A stretch of DNA of 43,000 nt from positions 31,263,513-31,306,512 of the forward strand of contig CM043968.1 of NCBI GenBank assembly GCA_014529385.2, written 5' to 3'. Below are positions 29,041 to 37,863 of the stretch, piece after piece. The notes beneath the pieces are model-generated. The model made no database searches, was not told the origin of the DNA, and saw only the letters and a program-made list of their open reading frames with translations. A program made the translations under genes and the position numbers. Within the stretch, counting starts at the first letter, position 1, and every line of letters starts with the position of its first letter. The stretch is from Adiantum capillus-veneris. Lineage: Eukaryota; Streptophyta; Polypodiopsida; Polypodiales; Pteridaceae.

Positions 29041-31947
29041 TCATACCGTTTGAAATGAGCTTGCCACCCTTTGAAACCACTTGTTCCAGTTGGTAATAGG
29101 TGATGATTTTTGCCAGTAGTTTTCTATTACCCTAGGTGCCTCATCAAGCTGCAAGGGTGGTAAGGTACTCTCCCAGGATCGAACTTGAAGTGGTTCATCA
29201 GGTGATTCTTGAACACTGGGAGGTGTGGATTCTTTTGTAGCTTCATGGAGGTCCGCTACTATAGATGGAGGCTCTGTAGAAGCTTTTACCTCTATGGATG
29301 TATTACATGAGGAGCTAGAAGCTTCATGGGACTCCCCCCTTCCTGAGCTAGGTGGAACAAATCGTTCTTTCTTTGGTACCCAAACTAGCTCTAGAACGGG
29401 TGTATAACATTCCATGATTTTTTCCTTTCCGCGATTTTCAATTTGTTTTGGAGCCACAGGATTGGGTTTACATGGGCCAGGTGACAGGTAAGAGCACAAT
29501 CTACGTTTTGGCACCCAGATTTGATCATTTCCTTGATAGTAGCCTTGGGCTTCCAATAGTCGTTTAGGGATCCATCGCAACATTTTCTTACTTTTCTTGG
29601 AGCGAGTGGTACGTTTCTTACAAGGCTTTTGTTTTTTAGCACTAGCTATGGTCACTAAAGAAGCTTTAGGGACCCACTTGTATGTTTTCTTCGTTACATT
29701 AGGATGAGTCTTGTCAGAAGCGATATGCATTGCTTGTAGCATATTTAAGGGTATACGCATTTCATCCCCCTCAGGTGTTACCCAAGTCGTCCCCCTATTT
29801 CCCCAAGTGTCTATGGTTGATGCTAGGTGGACCCAATCCACATTGTCTGATTCCGTCATACCCGGTAACACATCCATGTAAGGAGAATCTTGGCCAATGT
29901 CTGTATCCTTCTTACAAGTGTAACAATATTGTAGTGGGGCCGAGTGAACTGTGGTGTCAGAGCGATGATCAATAATGGTTTTACTCCCTAAGGGGTGTAC
30001 CTTACCAGTCACCAAATCCACTCTAAGGACAGAGTCTTGGAATTGCAAATAGACATGATTTTTAGACCAATCGTGAACCATTTGTGCTTCCCTCATGAAT
30101 GGTCGTCCTAAAATCATTTCATATGACATAAGGTGTTTAGAGAAATCCATTACAATGAACGTATGTCGTACCTTGTGTCCTAGAACTTTGATCTTAAGAT
30201 CCTTGAGCATCCCCATAGGTTTGGCTATGGTACCATTTGCCATCTTTACCACAATGTTAGTAACACTGAGGCGGGGTTTTCCCATGGATTCCCAACAATC
30301 TTTTGTAACGATGCTAACTCCCGCACCACCATCAAGAATTCCCTTTATAGTTAATCCCTTGGTAGTGATGGGTAGGGTCGCATTAGACTCGTCGCCTTCA
30401 AAATACTGCCCTAATTCGTTAATGGGTACCTCGATCACAGACTCGTGTCCATCTAAGTCAAGTGATTGCACATGATTTTCCTCATCAATCATAATCGAGT
30501 CAGGCCTATTTGGTTGCGCAAACTGCGGTAATCCCGTTCGTAGCTCTCCGTTAAGGAATGCTCGAAGTGCAAGGAATAACTCAGGATCTCCATACAGCTT
30601 TGCTATGATCGTGGTTCGGACCTCAGAAGACATGAAGTCCACTAGTTTGGCAACATTCATTGGTGTTTTGCAGGGTGTAGGTCCTTGACTAGGAACTGGT
30701 GAGGATGGAATCTCATATTCCTCAATGGGATCAGGTATTCCTTCGTTAAACATCCTTTCCAACAAGAAGGGTGTATGCTCACTTTCTGATGTCCCGTCCT
30801 CACTCCCTTCTTGGATGATACTAGATATGGCTAACGGTCTATGGTTCATGTGGGGTGGATGAACTTGCGTGGGAAACACTGTGTCATGAATTTTGATATG
30901 CATGGGTTCTGGTTCTAGTTTCCTTTGAGTCTCCTCCACTAAACCTCTTAGATGTTTCACCTGCTCAATCTCGTCTACTGGGTTTGGGTACGTCCCAATC
31001 TTCTTTTTACGATTCTTCCCTTTTTGCCCCTGCGGTTTATCTTGGGGGTCTTGGATTGGATTTGGAAACACTTGTGGTGTTTTCAGAGGCTCTTTATGAT
31101 TTTCTCTTATTCGGTTTTCATTTGGTTCCATGTTACGGTTTTCTTTGTCGGTCTTTCCCTTTGTGGTATTGGTTCTAGTCTCCATTGTCTCGACTGAATC
31201 TGAATCATCCTCGAGGTCATTCATATACACGGGGTCATCTCCTGTTCCTATGTTTGTTTTGGAACTTGGCTTTGAATTTTCCGTATTCTGCGACTTCTTC
31301 CTTCGTGTCTTCTTTTTCTTTGCTTGGATAACTGACGCGGTATCTCTCTCTTCAAGGATATATCCTGGCCCTTGAAGCATGGACCGTGTAATCGCATAAG
31401 CGGGTGCGACGGGTGGTATTGGCGATGTCACACTAGCAATTTCGACCAAATTTAGGGGTGTGATTTTAGGCGCATTTGGGTTATAGGGGCATTGGGCAAT
31501 CAAGTGATCTATGCCACAACGATTACATGTGAGTATTGGCATTGCAGACGTGCTCCCTTGATTCATTTGCATCTGTGCAGCATTCTTTTGCAGCCTAATA
31601 GGGCACTCCGCTGCTCGATGTGGTCCACCACACTCGTAGCATTGAAGAGGTGGCCTCCTAGCCTGGGTGTTGATATTTTGACCTCTGGATGCGAGAGCAG
31701 CAGCTTGATAAACCGGCTTGACTTGTCCCCAACAATCTTCCATGTAGTATATAGGACATTCTTCCAATGTATCAAGTCCGTAGGCAATACTAGTGTCTAT
31801 TTCCTCCTCACAGCCATCTGCATAAGCATTAGATGGCTCGCAACCCACTTGGTTCATAGGGGCGACTCTTGGATGCGGGGGCTGCGGTCCTAGCACAGGA
31901 GGTGGTAGCGGTGTAGCTTGTACAACATTTTGAGATCTAGGGACCAT
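29041..31947 (-). CDS. Element D ORF2: zinc knuckles plus aspartic protease, with WVPK repeats
   Basis: This 968-residue frame has two short knuckles at residues 103-115 (CYECGGPHRAAEC) and 141-153 (CNRCGIDHLIAQC), both CX2CX3HX4C, one residue shorter than the usual CX2CX4HX4C. A long polar, Lys/Glu-rich linker follows (about 200-340). A retropepsin-like domain spans about 525-640, with ILDGGAGVSIV at 537-547 (Asp539 as catalytic residue) and MILGRPFM at 611-618 as the C-terminal motif. The active site is DGG, not DSG or DTG. The C-terminal 220 residues are unlike known protease tails and hold four W(V/I)PK motifs (758, 792, 811, 856). It is probably translated as a Gag extension. Its frame is offset from gag and the methionine used here need not be the real start. 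An intact 968-codon frame argues for recent constraint or recent insertion. Confidence 0.82.
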   Translation of the reverse strand: MVPRSQNVVQATPLPPPVLGPQPPHPRVAPMNQVGCEPSNAYADGCEEEIDTSIAYGLDTLEECPIYYMEDCWGQVKPVYQAAALASRGQNINTQARRPPLQCYECGGPHRAAECPIRLQKNAAQMQMNQGSTSAMPILTCNRCGIDHLIAQCPYNPNAPKITPLNLVEIASVTSPIPPVAPAYAITRSMLQGPGYILEERDTASVIQAKKKKTRRKKSQNTENSKPSSKTNIGTGDDPVYMNDLEDDSDSVETMETRTNTTKGKTDKENRNMEPNENRIRENHKEPLKTPQVFPNPIQDPQDKPQGQKGKNRKKKIGTYPNPVDEIEQVKHLRGLVEETQRKLEPEPMHIKIHDTVFPTQVHPPHMNHRPLAISSIIQEGSEDGTSESEHTPFLLERMFNEGIPDPIEEYEIPSSPVPSQGPTPCKTPMNVAKLVDFMSSEVRTTIIAKLYGDPELFLALRAFLNGELRTGLPQFAQPNRPDSIMIDEENHVQSLDLDGHESVIEVPINELGQYFEGDESNATLPITTKGLTIKGILDGGAGVSIVTKDCWESMGKPRLSVTNIVVKMANGTIAKPMGMLKDLKIKVLGHKVRHTFIVMDFSKHLMSYEMILGRPFMREAQMVHDWSKNHVYLQFQDSVLRVDLVTGKVHPLGSKTIIDHRSDTTVHSAPLQYCYTCKKDTDIGQDSPYMDVLPGMTESDNVDWVHLASTIDTWGNRGTTWVTPEGDEMRIPLNMLQAMHIASDKTHPNVTKKTYKWVPKASLVTIASAKKQKPCKKRTTRSKKSKKMLRWIPKRLLEAQGYYQGNDQIWVPKRRLCSYLSPGPCKPNPVAPKQIENRGKEKIMECYTPVLELVWVPKKERFVPPSSGRGESHEASSSSCNTSIEVKASTEPPSIVADLHEATKESTPPSVQESPDEPLQVRSWESTLPPLQLDEAPRVIENYWQKSSPITNWNKWFQRVASSFQTV
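29332..29344 (-). promoter_or_regulatory. Internal polypurine-tract copy 2 of Element D
   Basis: The minus strand reads AGGAAGGGGGGAG inside ORF2 (encoding SSGRGES). It is identical over 13 bases to the copy at 29020-29032. Confidence 0.5.
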
Positions 31948-32050
31948 GTGTTGCGGTAGTTGTCAACAGGTGGAGTAGGCATCAATACAGGAGCTCGAGG
32001 TGCATCCGTCCAGGCTACAGGTGGTCTATTTGCCATCATACGTTTGATCA

Positions 32051-34219
32051 TTAAACAATCCTTAGCTTGGTGACCATACCTACCACATGCGTTGCAAGTT
32101 CATTAAATTTTACTCTAAACGTAGGGCACTCACTAGTGCTATGTGGACCTAAGCAAATGGAACACCATTGTTGCTCCCTTCTTGGATACATGTGACTATT
32201 TTGAGGGGGTCGATTATCCTTAAGAGACTCTTGGATTGCCTTGGTGAGGTCTGTCAAGAATGTCTCAAATACCTTTGGCTCATTGGCAATGGGCTTTGCA
32301 GTCATGGGTTCATACTCAATGGCTTGTGAGCTAGTGGATCTCGTGTCAGTAGACACCCTCATGCCTGCTATCATCAAGTTGTCCTCTAATTGGATTGCAT
32401 TGGCAGTGACATCTTCCCAGGTTGTGATACCTCTAATCACTAGTCCATTATAGATTCCTTCATTCCTCAACCCTCGAATGAATCGATCAAGCAGTTGGTT
32501 ATTGTTGAAGCGCTCATTTACAGGGCAACGAGAGTTTAAGTGCTTTAGACGACTAATGAAGTCCCTTACTGACTCTCCTTCCTTACGTTCGGCCTTCTGT
32601 AGCTGAGATGCTACACCCCAAAGCACACCTTCTCGTATGTACTCCTTTAGAAACAACCTTCGAAGGGTAGGGTAGATTGTTTTCTCGTCCACCCTTAGGG
32701 TCCTATACCAATCTCCAGCCTTCCCACTTAATGTCAAGCTTAAGGCATTGCACTTATGTAGTTCGTTGCGTTCCCCTAAGGAATCACATACTTGTTCAAA
32801 CACTTCAATGTGTTTCCTAGCATCTTCGTCCCCATTGAATTTTTGCGTGAGTTTGGCAATTTGTACTGCCTTACTTCTAGGCTCTCTATCAGATGCATGA
32901 CGCATATTTTCCGCGATAGATCGACCTATGGTTTGAGCAAACGCTGCCAAGTCACCTATGTGAGGAGGTAGGGCCGGTGGAGGTACTCTTGGAATCATAT
33001 GTGGGAGAGGAACGGGTACCGGTCTTGGCATATGTGTGGATGATGCAGGATATGGAACATAACCGGGCATAGGTCCACTCGGATAAGAGCTAGGGAGCGG
33101 CACTCGAGGAGCATAAGCAAGTGGTACAATTGGAGGTGTGGGGGCCATGTGTGCATAAGGGGCTAGAGGCACATATGGTCGAGGCCCCATATTAGGTACT
33201 ACGACACTAGGTAGTGGCACTGCGCTAACCGTAGATGTCATCGGTACATTCTCTGTCAGGCTTATCCCTGGAGTGAGCACTGTGTTTTCCTTAATAGAGG
33301 GTTGAGCCAAGTTAGGGAAGCTAAAGTTTTCGCTCGGAGGCTCAGATTGCATAGAGACCCCAGGTGAAATGACGTAAGATGGGTCCATGGGACTCATTAG
33401 AGGAGTCTCCATTTGTGATAGAGTAGGCTGTTGAGCCTTGCTCGTATCCAGAAATCTCATGGGGCCAGTTGAGAGTATATTTACCCCTCGGTTTTGCCTT
33501 TCTGATTGAATAATGCCATGGATAACATTACAGATCATTTTCTGTTGATCTTCGATGCTCGTGGCACTAGAGGTGGATTGTACAATCTCTATCCATCCTA
33601 CATGGTAGGCGTGGCCAGAGTGTAGATCCGTCAACACCTCAGTGTGGAGGTCGTATGTCCAATGATCATTAATGAACAATCCTTCTAGAGTCGACGTGTT
33701 AACGGTTTCTTGTGAGGTAGAAGCAATGTTGCTCCCCATGGTTTTACTTGTCACCAACGGTACTCTAGAGGGAACTTCTGAAGGAGGCAGCTCAACAGGA
33801 CCTTCTTGGTAAGAAGTTGGTAGGATATCCACATGGACACTCTTTGGGGGTGTGGGGTCCACGTGCGATGTGAAAGGAGAGTCCACTTCCCCACCCCCTT
33901 CGTGTGCTTCATTTGCATCAGGTTCCGAGCGAGTAGCTCTACCTAATGTTTCCATGAAACGACTAAACATACTAGTACTAGGCTGTGGAGCTTCGGGAGG
34001 TGCATGGCCTTCTCTCTCAGTGTTTTGGGTAGGGTATGCTTCCATGATTTCTGAGTCGGAGGAGGAATCACTAGCGGCTATTTTAGGGTCTTGGGTGGTG
34101 CTACCTTGTGTCCCCGCTGAGGGTCTAGAGCTTATCGTGGATGGGTAATGGGTGTCCGTATGAACAGAGGCACCCTCAATATGCTCGTGTTCTAGCACCC
34201 GCCCAGAGCGTAAGTGCAT
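32051..34219 (-). CDS. Element D Gag polyprotein
   Basis: The 722-residue frame starts MHLRSGRVL. A long variable acidic/Ser region leads to a Pro-rich stretch at about 335-420. A Gag capsid core follows at about 450-615 (LTQKFNGDEDARKHIEVFEQ, LSLTLSGKAGDWYRTL, RRLFLKEYIREGV, VRDFISRLKHLNSRCP, LLDRFIRGLRNEGIYNGL). A short knuckle, CSICLGPHSTSEC (686-698), lies near the end. It would form the particle and bind element RNA. The stop at 32051 looks like the result of a frameshift: in the neighbouring frame the same DNA encodes a canonical knuckle, CNACGRYGHQAKDC, at about 32100-32058. ORF2 begins about 100 bases on. It is large for a plant Gag, mainly because of the N-terminal 440 residues. Confidence 0.85.
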   Translation of the reverse strand: MHLRSGRVLEHEHIEGASVHTDTHYPSTISSRPSAGTQGSTTQDPKIAASDSSSDSEIMEAYPTQNTEREGHAPPEAPQPSTSMFSRFMETLGRATRSEPDANEAHEGGGEVDSPFTSHVDPTPPKSVHVDILPTSYQEGPVELPPSEVPSRVPLVTSKTMGSNIASTSQETVNTSTLEGLFINDHWTYDLHTEVLTDLHSGHAYHVGWIEIVQSTSSATSIEDQQKMICNVIHGIIQSERQNRGVNILSTGPMRFLDTSKAQQPTLSQMETPLMSPMDPSYVISPGVSMQSEPPSENFSFPNLAQPSIKENTVLTPGISLTENVPMTSTVSAVPLPSVVVPNMGPRPYVPLAPYAHMAPTPPIVPLAYAPRVPLPSSYPSGPMPGYVPYPASSTHMPRPVPVPLPHMIPRVPPPALPPHIGDLAAFAQTIGRSIAENMRHASDREPRSKAVQIAKLTQKFNGDEDARKHIEVFEQVCDSLGERNELHKCNALSLTLSGKAGDWYRTLRVDEKTIYPTLRRLFLKEYIREGVLWGVASQLQKAERKEGESVRDFISRLKHLNSRCPVNERFNNNQLLDRFIRGLRNEGIYNGLVIRGITTWEDVTANAIQLEDNLMIAGMRVSTDTRSTSSQAIEYEPMTAKPIANEPKVFETFLTDLTKAIQESLKDNRPPQNSHMYPRREQQWCSICLGPHSTSECPTFRVKFNELATHVVGMVTKLRIV
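32058..32100 (-). pseudogene. Out-of-frame canonical zinc knuckle between Gag and ORF2
   Basis: CNACGRYGHQAKDC fits CX2CX4HX4C exactly. It is in neither the Gag frame nor the ORF2 start frame. Together with a TGA just before ORF2's methionine (about 31964), it implies two small frame changes in what was one Gag-protease reading frame, or recoding sites. Confidence 0.75.
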
Positions 34220-35189
34220 GTGCTTTTGATACCCTAAGGTGTCAAAAAGCTGCTCTAGGAGGCCTTGTGACTAGTTTTTAGCGTGTTTTTTGTTTGTTTT
34301 TTTGCTAGATTTTTTAGAGCGTGTCGTGGAATGGGCCGTGTGATAGCTCGAAACGAGCGTATCGGTCAGAGGGTCGTGCCGTGCTTTACAGCCCTCCGTT
34401 TGGTCACTCTATGCCCTCGGAATCCCTAAAACTGTCAATTTCTAGTAGGGAACTAGGCCCAAACTAGAAAGTCTAAGGGTGCAAGTGGGAAGAGAAAGGA
34501 GGAGAGTGGAGGACTTGTCCCACATGCTCTCATTCTCTCTTGAGGGAGTAGGGTATATATATAAGAGTGAGTATAGTATATATCATAAGACTGAGGACTG
34601 AGGCCTGGGCCTGGGCCTGGGCTAACAATCCCGATCTATCTTTTATACAAACCAACCCGTCCGTTTTAAGAGTCACGTTTTTTATTTTCGAAAAATTTTG
34701 CCGCCCGCTCACTCGCGTTTTTAATTTTCGATTTTATTTTATTTTTTTGAAAAAAAAAATTCCAGAAATTTTTTTTCTTTTTCTTTTTGGTGCAGAAAAT
34801 ACAGAAATTGAAAACGCAGATATGCAAAAATTGCAGAAAACGCAGATATGCAGAAATTTCAAAAAACGCAGAAATTGAAAAAACGCAGAAATTCAGAAAT
34901 TGCAGAAAATTGCAGAAATTGCAGAAAAAGCGCAGAAATTGCAGAAATTGCAGAAAATTAAAAAAACGCAGAAATGCAGAAAATTGCAGAAATTGAAAAC
35001 GCCGAACTTGAAAATGCAGAAATTGCAGAAATTGAAAAAACGCAGACAATAGCAGAAATTGAAACTTGACAGCAAATGCAGAAAACGCAAAAAACAGAAA
35101 TCTCCACACACTCCTTCCCTGCCTTTCCTATGATAGAAATTGCACCAGAAGAAAGCGTAAAGTGCTAACCGAGCTTAGTGTAGGGCATA
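34220..35189 (-). other. Element D untranslated leader
   Basis: About 970 bases between primer site and Gag start. The primer-proximal third is the GCAGAAATT array. The rest is AT-rich, with a (CCTGGG)n stretch near 34602-34621. A 147-codon Phe/Leu/Cys-rich upstream frame (35109-34666) reads through the array in the sense direction. It is most likely a by-product of the repeat. Confidence 0.6.
34790..35101 (-). repeat. GCAGAAATT-type tandem array in Element D leader
   Basis: Roughly 30 copies of GCAGAAA, mostly as GCAGAAATT with GCAGAAAAC variants, fill about 310 bases of the plus strand. In the element RNA the unit reads AATTTCTGC. Unit length varies between about 9 and 18 bases. Confidence 0.9.
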
Positions 35190-35207
35190 TCCCCGGCAGC
35201 GGCGCCA
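35190..35207 (-). promoter_or_regulatory. Element D primer binding site (tRNA-Asp type)
   Basis: The minus strand reads TGGCGCCGCTGCCGGGGA, five bases after the LTR end. From memory the standard plant tRNA-Asp site is TGGCGCCGTTGCCGGGGA, a single mismatch. Athila and some other non-chromovirus gypsy groups use this primer. Confidence 0.85.
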
Positions 35208-35212
35208 AAAAA

Positions 35213-35455
35213 TGTGCGCTCCTTGCCGCACTGTCGAAGCAAGGGACTTGCCAATACACCGTGTGCGAGCCACAAACGGCTCCAAGCACACAACAAGCCT
35301 AAACTAGCAAGCTCAAGAGAACAAAGGGTGTGTCACTCACCGCTCTACGCTCGCCTTCGTGGTGGATTCCTCGCCGCGATGAAGAAGAAGCTGCAGTCGT
35401 GCCGCGCTCAACCGCTTCGCCGCCGTCGTGCCTTCGTAATGCTCGATCGCACACA

Positions 35456-35499
<44 letters not shown>

Positions 35500-35793
35500 A
35501 GGAGGTGAAGAAGAAGAAGATGGAGATGGAGCAAGAGCACTCTTCAATTGCACAAATGAGAGAATGAGTAAAAATTAGGTTTAGTTGGCTTTTATAGGAG
35601 CTCACCCCATTCACACTTGGGCGCCCATGCTTAACCAACTAATCCCTTGAATGTCCAAGTTAAAGTGCGCCTCTCATCGGCGATCACTCTACCTTTCCCT
35701 ATTGGTCCGACAAGCCCGGTACCTGACTCTACCAAATACATAATACACGTCCGTCGTAGGTGATGGGGTGTCCGTGTGGCGTGAGGGTTAACA
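35213..35793 (-). repeat. Element D 5' LTR (581 bp)
   Basis: It has the same ends as the 3' LTR. It differs by three substitutions, one extra C and a longer CT run (35461-35485). TATAAAAG lies at 35589-35596 on the minus strand, placing the transcript start near 35560. Confidence 0.95.
35589..35596 (-). promoter_or_regulatory. TATA box of Element D 5' LTR
   Basis: The minus strand reads CTCCTATAAAAGCCAAC. It is the only strong TATA motif in the LTR. Confidence 0.7.
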
Positions 35794-35798
35794 GCATA
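35794..35798. repeat. Target-site duplication of Element D, right copy
   Basis: GCATA, identical to 26851-26855. Confidence 0.93.
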
Positions 35799-36548
35799 CG
35801 TGTGTGCATCGACCATTGGAGTCGAGAGATGGATGTGGTTCCTTTCGCATGGTGCAATTCCCAAGGCAAACCCAACATACAAGCCCCCTCCCCGTGATGG
35901 TGATAGTGTCAATCCCTCCCACTACACTCTACCAAATGCTTGGCTCCTCATAAATTCCCCCCCCCCCCGATAGTGACCTCTCAGTGCCAATTTATAGGTG
36001 TTGGCTGCTTGGATTATGGTAATCTTAGTGTGGTTAGCGTAAGCTTAATCGGGGAGACAAAGCAAGTGGTGAGCTTGGTGTGGTTGACCCTTGCTTTGTT
36101 TTGGGAGGTTATTAAAAGATGGGAATCTCTAGGTGGGCCTTTGTGACCATCACCTAGAGAGAGGATATTTACAAAAAAATGGAAATTTACAATGGCTCGT
36201 GTGAAAACTTAAGATAATGATGAAATAACCTATAAATTACTGGGATGGCGTCATGGTTGTGTGTTGTCGGCGAATGGTGTGCTGATGGTGCGTCGATGTC
36301 GAGCGTACTTCGTTTCGGAGTCGGTCGGGGCATGCCTTCGGCGCATTTTCTCTTTTTGTTGTTGGCGGCGCGTGCTTTGGATCCTTCTTCTTTATTCGTT
36401 GATGTCGTAGTCGTTTTTCCTCCTTTGTATTTTTGGTGCGATGCGTATATGCGTGTGTGTGTGTGTGTGTATGTATTCGTGCATGAGAACGGGTGTGTGT
36501 GTGTATTGTATATGTATGTGTGTGCAAAAACGTGCGTGGGAAGGGGGG

Positions 36549-36592
<44 letters not shown>

Positions 36593-36892
36593 TTTTTTGT
36601 TTTTTGTTTTTTTCTTGTTGATGGCGGATGGCCAGCGGCTGCCTTCTGCTGCGCGAGGCGAATGGGGAGGGGGAATGAGGGTGGGGGTAGAGAGAGAGTG
36701 TGTGCGGTGTGTGTGTGTATGTATGTGATGCGGTATGGTGTGTGTGTGTATTGTGTGTGTGTGTGTATGGTGCGTGAGCGGTGCTTGAGTGCCCGGGTGG
36801 GTGTGTGGGTGGTCCTGCGGACTTGAGCGCACAACACTGAAGGGGAGAGAGGGGAGAGGGGGGGTTGATGATTGTGTGTATGTGTGTGTGTG

Positions 36893-36972
<80 letters not shown>

Positions 36973-37114
36973 TCCTATTGACGTTGTCCGTGAGAAGGAG
37001 AGAGAGAGAGAGGATTTTCCTTTGCATGGCCTATGCGCCCGGGTGAGAGAGAGAGCGGGTCCGCGTACTGAGCTGAGAGAGAGAGATTGTGACGGAGAGG
37101 GAGGGGTGAGGCTT

Positions 37115-37173
<59 letters not shown>

Positions 37174-37519
37174 GGGTGAGAGAGAGAGGGGTGAGGTGTG
37201 GAGTGGGGTAGGGGAGATGTGTGGGTGAGAGAGAGAGGGGGGGTTCATTGTCTTGCATGGGAGCTTGAGGACGAGGTGAGGAAAAACAAGTCAATGGGTG
37301 GGAGTGAGGGAATATATCAGCGGGCCAAGAGGGGGGGGATGAGGCTGAGGGGAGGGGAATGAGGCCGAGGGAGGGTGAGGCGAGCGGGTGGGGAAGAGGG
37401 AGAAGGGGTCGGGGAGGGAATATTAGCGGGCCAGGGGCGGGGGGGGGGGGTAATGAGAGTGGGGGGAAAAGTGTGAGGGGGGGAATGTAAAGGGTGAGTG
37501 TAAGAATACGGAGAGTGGA

Positions 37520-37556
<37 letters not shown>

Positions 37557-37835
37557 CCATGCGGCTCACACAGAGGGAGCACGAGAGAGGGGTCGGGAGG
37601 TTTTTTTAAAAAGCTTCCGCCTGGCCGGGGGGGGAGGGGGGGTAATGAGAGTGGGGGTAATATTGGGAGAGAGGATATTAGGGGGGGGGGGGGGGGGGGG
37701 AATGAGGGAGAGAGAGAGAGAGAGGGTGGTATCTATCCAATGCCCGTCAGGCAGGAGGGAAAAATAAGAGTGGGGGGGGGGGGGAATAAGTTTTTTTTTT
37801 CCTTTTTCTCTTTGATTTTCGAAAGTCGGCTATCA
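35799..37835. repeat. Microsatellite and poly-purine desert
   Basis: There is no credible gene; long open frames here translate only simple repeats. It contains GT repeats (36450-36770), an AT run (36551-36589), GA runs (36896-36969 and 37120-37170) and G runs of 33 (37522-37554), 20 (37681-37700) and 13 (37772-37784). Partly repeated blocks of the type ATATTAGCGGGCCAGGGG and GGGTAATGAGAGTGGGGG occur near 37311, 37416 and 37615-37680. From about 36640 to 37790 the plus strand is overwhelmingly purine. It may include the 3' LTR of Element T. Confidence 0.75.
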
Positions 37836-37852
37836 TTAGCCCTCTCCCTTTG
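37836..37852 (-). promoter_or_regulatory. Putative polypurine tract of Element T
   Basis: The minus strand reads AAAGGGAGAGGGC downstream of the integrase stop and is followed within a few bases by TGATAGCC, a possible LTR start. No partner LTR is in the window to confirm it. Confidence 0.45.
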
Positions 37853-37863
37853 GCTAGAGGCAT

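Larger units (their letters stand above)
26856..35793 (-). mobile_element. Element D: complete non-autonomous GAG-protease LTR retrotransposon
   Basis: The element has both LTRs (574 and 581 bp, TG...CA), a 5-bp target duplication (GCATA), a tRNA-Asp-type primer site and a 3' polypurine tract, all in proper order on the minus strand. Its 7.8-kb interior holds a Gag frame (34219-32051) and a second frame with zinc knuckles and an aspartic protease (31947-29041). The remaining 1.6 kb to the 3' LTR has no coding appearance. No RT, RNase H or integrase motif was found on either strand. LTRs differ by three substitutions, one 1-nt indel and microsatellite length, so insertion was recent. Mobility must have used enzymes from another element. 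It matches the general idea of TR-GAG or BARE-2-like parasites, except that it is much larger. Confidence 0.92.

Noticed and set aside
29225-31893. Plus-strand frames opposite Element D ORF2
   Set aside because: They are shadows of the long ORF2, with unlike composition and no motifs.
34790-35101. CRISPR array
   Set aside because: Units are short, irregular and contiguous, with no distinct spacers, and the setting is a plant retroelement leader.
34666-35109. 147-residue Phe-rich open frame in the Element D leader as a membrane protein
   Set aside because: It follows from the AATTTCTGC repeat, varies with unit length and has no conserved domain. It is kept only as a possible upstream frame.
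36187-37248. 353-residue open frame on the minus strand with Ser-Leu and Thr-His repeats
   Set aside because: It is the translation of GA, GT and AT microsatellites. Frames on both strands are open for the same reason, and there is no domain or normal composition.
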